Assembly (NCBI GenBank): GCA_029098085.1
Contig: JAQXNQ010000037.1
Span: 1 to 8,413, forward strand
Direction: 5' to 3'
Source: Oscillospiraceae bacterium
Lineage (GTDB): Bacteria > Bacillota > Clostridia > Oscillospirales > Ruminococcaceae
DNA: 8,413 nt
Positions 5,254 through 8,413 of this stretch are shown here, one piece after another; the first letter of the stretch is position 1; each line of letters begins with the position of its first letter. Under the pieces are notes generated by a model. The model did no database searches and was not told the origin of the DNA. It worked only from the letters and a program-made list of their open reading frames with translations. Both the position numbers and the translations under genes were made by a program.

Positions 5254-6558
5254 ATGGACTGCACCATGTCCGAGATCATTTCCTTCATCGAGGAAAATGA
5301 CGTCAAATTCATCCGCCTGGCCTTCTGCGACATCTTCGGCGTCCAGAAGAACATCTCAATCCTGCCGGGCGAGCTGGGCCGCGCCTTTGAAACGGGGATC
5401 TCCTTCGATTCCTCGGCGGTTAAGGGGCTGCAGGACGAACCGGACGACCTGTTTCTGGTTCCCGACCCCGGCACCCTGGCCATCCTGCCCTGGCGGCCCT
5501 CTCAGGGGCGAGTCATGCGCTTTTTCTGCGACATCCGCCGGGCGGACGGCACCCCTTACGAGGCCTGCAGCCGCAGCATCCTGAAAAAGGCGGTAGAGCA
5601 TGCCGCTCAGCTGGGCTACACCTGCCGGTTCGGCACCGAGTGCGAGTTCTATCTGCTGCAGACCGATGAGATGGGCGAGCCCACCATGATCCCCCACGAC
5701 CGGGCCGGGTACGGGGATCTGGCGCCGCTGGACAAGGGCGAGAACGTCCGCCGGGAGATCTGCCTGACCCTCGAGGAGATGGGGCTGCAGCCCGAGACCT
5801 CCCACCACGAGCAGGGTCCCGGTCAGAACGAGATCGACTTCCGGTTCTCCAACGCCCTGGAGGCCGCCGACAACCTGCTGGCCTTCCGGGGGGTGGTCAA
5901 GGCCATCGCCGCCCGCAACGGCCTCTACGCCACCTTCATGCCCAAGCCCTTCCCCGACAAGAGCGGCAGCGGCATGCACATCAACCTCTCCCTCTCCAAA
6001 AACGGCAAAAACATCTTCCGCACCGACGGCACTGCCCACTCGGAGGAGGCCGAAAAGTTCATGGAGGGCATCCTCTCCCGGGTGCGGGAGATCACGGCCT
6101 TCCTCAATCCCCTGACCAACTCCTACAGCCGGTTCGGCAGCTTTGAGGCCCCCCGCTATGTGACCTGGTCCCGCAAGAACCGGTTCCATCTGGTGCGGGT
6201 ACCCGCCGCCGGAGGGGAACACGCCCGCATCGAGCTGCGCTCCCCCGATCCCTGCTGCAACCCCTATCTGGCCTTCGCCCTGCTGATCGAGGCAGGCCTC
6301 AGCGGCATCCGCAGCGGCGCGGTGCTCCGTCCCCCCTGCACGATGGATGTGACCCGCAGCCAGATGCCCGACGGGGCCGAGCGGCTGCCCGAAACCCTGG
6401 ATGAGGCTTTGCAGATCGCCGAGGGCAGCGACCTGGTGCACACCGTGCTGCCCGGGCTTCTGACCGGCCAGTACTTCTCCATCAAGCGGCAGGAGTGCGT
6501 CGCCCGGGAGATGAGCGGGGACGCCTTTGAAAAGGAATGCTACTTTCCCTTCTACTGA
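5254..6558 (+). CDS. glnA: Glutamine synthetase, type I
   Basis: Encodes 434 residues, close to the Gram-positive GSI-alpha size. It makes glutamine from glutamate, ammonia and ATP, normally as a dodecamer in the cytoplasm. The N-terminal beta-grasp domain is about 1-100. The catalytic domain carries the expected metal and substrate residues: Glu129 and Glu131 (GTECEFYL), Glu186 and Glu193 (HHEQGPGQNEID), His242 (GSGMHIN), flap Glu298 (FEAP), and Glu327/Arg329 (RIELRSPDP). The adenylylation-loop tyrosine region of GSI-beta enzymes is not evident. The loop after FDSS reads AVKGLQDEPDD and lacks the Arg of the B. subtilis EGFVRIEE segment linked to glutamine feedback. The usual NRSA motif is NRFH. 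It precedes an ANTAR regulator by 54 bases and PurF beyond that, so it is probably the first gene of this transcript. The enzyme class is certain; altered feedback is inference. Confidence 0.95.
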   Translation: MDCTMSEIISFIEENDVKFIRLAFCDIFGVQKNISILPGELGRAFETGISFDSSAVKGLQDEPDDLFLVPDPGTLAILPWRPSQGRVMRFFCDIRRADGTPYEACSRSILKKAVEHAAQLGYTCRFGTECEFYLLQTDEMGEPTMIPHDRAGYGDLAPLDKGENVRREICLTLEEMGLQPETSHHEQGPGQNEIDFRFSNALEAADNLLAFRGVVKAIAARNGLYATFMPKPFPDKSGSGMHINLSLSKNGKNIFRTDGTAHSEEAEKFMEGILSRVREITAFLNPLTNSYSRFGSFEAPRYVTWSRKNRFHLVRVPAAGGEHARIELRSPDPCCNPYLAFALLIEAGLSGIRSGAVLRPPCTMDVTRSQMPDGAERLPETLDEALQIAEGSDLVHTVLPGLLTGQYFSIKRQECVAREMSGDAFEKECYFPFY

Positions 6559-6612
6559 CCGCCTTTCCGACAAGGCTTTGCCCAAAGACCTCCCAGGAAA
6601 GGATGAAGCAGT

Positions 6613-7182
6613 ATGGAAAGCGTCCTGATTGTCTCCGCAGGCGACAAGGCCCGTCAGGTTCTGCTGGAGCTGGCCCGGCTCAGCGGCCTTTGCTCCTCCG
6701 CGTCGGTAACCAGCTGCAGCGACGCCCGCCGTCTGCTGCTGGAAAGCGGCTTCGACCTGATCATCATCAACACCCCCCTGCCCGATGAATTCGGCCACGA
6801 CTTCGCCGTCATGGCCGCCGAAAGCAGCGGCGCAGGCGTGATTCTGGTGGTCAAGGCCGAGATGGCCGACGAAATCTCCCAGAAGGTGGAGGACGCCGGT
6901 GTCTTCGTGGTGGAAAAGCCCATCAACCGGCAGATGTTTTTCCAATCGGTCAAGCTGGTGGGCGCGGCCCGGCGGCGGCTGCAGGGTCTGAAAAACGAAA
7001 ATGTCAAGCTCAAACACAAAATCGAGGAGATCCGGATGGTGGACCGGGCCAAGTGCCTGCTGATCCAGCATCAGAATCTCACCGAGGCACAGGCTCATCG
7101 CTATATAGAAAAACAGGCGATGGACCGGCGGCTCTCCCGAAGGGAAATCGCCCAGAGCATTCTGGACACCTACGAGGAATGA
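6613..7182 (+). CDS. ANTAR-domain response regulator with degenerate receiver
   Basis: Encodes 189 residues. An N-terminal CheY-like receiver (about 1-115) is followed by a charged helical linker (about 114-141) and a C-terminal ANTAR domain (about 126-187). The ANTAR signature is clear: RAKCLL (145-150), the helix EAQAHRYIEKQAMDRRLS and the end EIAQSIL. Such proteins bind nascent RNA and prevent transcription termination. The receiver is unusual. The phospho-acceptor position is Asn53 (IIINTPLP), the acidic pair near the N-terminus is replaced (VSAGDKA), and the switch Ser/Thr position is Lys81, while the conserved Lys (Lys102, EKP) remains. Phosphorylation control is therefore unlikely, and no sensor kinase is nearby. 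ANTAR regulators are known beside glnA in clostridia, so control of nitrogen-assimilation genes is the best guess. AAAGGA lies about ten bases before ATG 6613. Confidence 0.9.
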   Translation: MESVLIVSAGDKARQVLLELARLSGLCSSASVTSCSDARRLLLESGFDLIIINTPLPDEFGHDFAVMAAESSGAGVILVVKAEMADEISQKVEDAGVFVVEKPINRQMFFQSVKLVGAARRRLQGLKNENVKLKHKIEEIRMVDRAKCLLIQHQNLTEAQAHRYIEKQAMDRRLSRREIAQSILDTYEE

Positions 7183-7236
7183 GGGCCGCGCGTCCGACAG
7201 ACAGAGAACGGGTATTCCCGGAAAGGACAGATCTTC

Positions 7237-8413
7237 ATGCAAAACGAGGGACGGATGAATTTTACCACGGACGGCAAGCCCCATGAGGAATGCGGAATCT
7301 TCGGCATCCTCACCACCTCCGACGAGGCGGCGGGCCTGACCTACAACGCCCTGCTGGCCCTGCAGCACCGGGGACAGGAGGGCGCCGGCATTGCGGTGCT
7401 GAAAAACAGCTCGCTGCTCTACCACAAGGATGTGGGGCTGGTCAGCGAGGTCTTTACCCCCAACGTGATGAAAATGCTCCCCCAGGCCCACATGGCCATC
7501 GGCCATGTCCGCTACTCCACCACCGGTACCAACAACCGGGACAACACCCAGCCCATGATCACCGAATACCTGAAGGGCCGGATCGCCACCGCCCACAACG
7601 GCAACATCGTCAACGCCGCTGAGATCAAGGAAAAGCTGGAGTCGGTGGGCTGCAACTTTGCCGCCACCAACGACTCGGAGGTCATCTCCTCCCTGATCGC
7701 CTGGGAGGCCCTGCGGGGCGAGAGCATCGAGGAAGCGGTGGCCGACGCCGCCCGCCAGCTGAAGGGCGCCTTCTCGCTGCTCGTGCTGTCCAGCAAGGAT
7801 AAGCTCATCGCCTTCCGGGACGGAGCGGGCTTCCGGCCCCTCTGCATCGGCCAGAGCAGCGCCGGCATCGCCATCGCGTCGGAGAGCTGCGCCCTGGACA
7901 GCGCCGGGTTCACCTTCCTGCGGGACATCCGCCCCGGCGAGCTGGTGGTGGTGGAGAAGGACGGCAGCATTCACAGCAGCATGGTGCTCCCCGATGAAAA
8001 GAAGGGCATGTGCATCTTTGAGTATGTCTACTTCGCCCGCACCGATTCGGTGCTGGACAATCTCTGCGTCTATGACGCCCGGGTGCAGATGGGCCGGATG
8101 CTGGCCCGGGAATACCCGGTGGACGCCGATGTGGTCTGCGGCGTACCGGACAGCGGTCTGGAGGCCGCCATCGGCTACGCCCAGGAGAGCGGTCTGCCCT
8201 ACCGGCACGGCTTTGTCAAGAACCGCTACATCGGCCGCAGCTTCATCTTCCCCTCCCAGGCCCAGCGGGACGCCGCCGTGCGGCTCAAGCTGAACCCCCT
8301 GCGGGTCAATGTGGAGGGCAAGCGGGTGGTTCTGGTGGACGATTCCATCGTCCGGGGCACCACCAGCGCGAAAATCATCAAGTCGCTGAAAATGGCCGGA
8401 GCCAAAGAGGTGC
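7237..8413 (+). CDS. purF: Amidophosphoribosyltransferase, N-terminal part, 3' end outside window
   Basis: The frame is open to the window end, giving 392 visible residues. PurF transfers the amide nitrogen of glutamine to PRPP, the first committed step of purine synthesis. The catalytic Cys19 follows a short propeptide ending in Glu-Glu (HEECGIFGI), as in the B. subtilis enzyme, which is cleaved to expose this Cys. Class II glutaminase motifs follow (LQHRGQEGAGI, HVRYSTTG, THNG-type TAHNGN, TNDSE). Cys259 in KGMCIFEY matches the first 4Fe-4S ligand of the Bacillus type; the other ligands would lie beyond the window. The PRPP loop VVLVDDSIVRGTTS is at about 364-377. ATG 7237 has AAAGGA nine bases upstream; an in-frame ATG at 7255 would shorten the propeptide. 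It lies 54 bases after the ANTAR gene and is probably co-transcribed. Confidence 0.95.
   Translation, partial: MQNEGRMNFTTDGKPHEECGIFGILTTSDEAAGLTYNALLALQHRGQEGAGIAVLKNSSLLYHKDVGLVSEVFTPNVMKMLPQAHMAIGHVRYSTTGTNNRDNTQPMITEYLKGRIATAHNGNIVNAAEIKEKLESVGCNFAATNDSEVISSLIAWEALRGESIEEAVADAARQLKGAFSLLVLSSKDKLIAFRDGAGFRPLCIGQSSAGIAIASESCALDSAGFTFLRDIRPGELVVVEKDGSIHSSMVLPDEKKGMCIFEYVYFARTDSVLDNLCVYDARVQMGRMLAREYPVDADVVCGVPDSGLEAAIGYAQESGLPYRHGFVKNRYIGRSFIFPSQAQRDAAVRLKLNPLRVNVEGKRVVLVDDSIVRGTTSAKIIKSLKMAGAKEV

Overview
This window is GC-rich, densely coded chromosomal DNA. Its gene content and spacing are those of a high-GC Firmicute, most likely a gut clostridium of the Oscillospiraceae/Ruminococcaceae kind. 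That placement is inference. It rests on a split (stand-alone-domain) glutamate synthase, a glutamine synthetase followed by an ANTAR-domain RNA-binding regulator, a Bacillus/clostridium-type PurF with a short propeptide, and strong AGGAGG-like ribosome binding sites. No tRNA, rRNA, insertion sequence, phage gene or CRISPR array is visible.

Left block (1-4587, + strand). It opens inside an FAD/NAD-dependent oxidoreductase, followed by a stand-alone GXGXG (GltB domain 3) protein; these look like two subunits of a split glutamate synthase. Next come two consecutive GMP synthase genes. The first (1562-3115) is a complete glutamine-hydrolysing GuaA with its full catalytic triad. The second (3283-4587) keeps a complete ATP-pyrophosphatase half and dimerisation domain, but about 79 residues of its glutamine amidotransferase domain are missing, including the triad. 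It is in frame and has a strong ribosome binding site, so it looks like a working gene rather than debris.

Middle (4588-5253). A 70-residue charged helical protein of unknown function is encoded on the - strand. It is flanked by an 11-bp terminator-like hairpin and, on its upstream side, by a near-consensus sigma-70 promoter (TTGACA, 17 bp, TATTAT) about 180 bases before its start. An AT-rich region shared with that promoter probably also starts rightward transcription of glnA, giving glnA a structured leader of about 190 bases.

Right block (5254-8413, + strand). A type I glutamine synthetase (GlnA), an ANTAR regulator whose receiver domain lacks the phospho-acceptor aspartate, and PurF (amidophosphoribosyltransferase, cut by the window end) follow with about 54-base gaps and are probably co-transcribed.

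Taken together, nearly every gene here makes glutamine (GlnA), moves its amide nitrogen (GOGAT pieces, GuaA, PurF), or may sense that state (ANTAR protein). The window reads as a nitrogen-assimilation and purine-synthesis locus. The least ordinary items are the amidotransferase-deleted GuaA paralogue, the pseudo-receiver ANTAR protein, and the small promoter-equipped gene with a structured leader between the two blocks.
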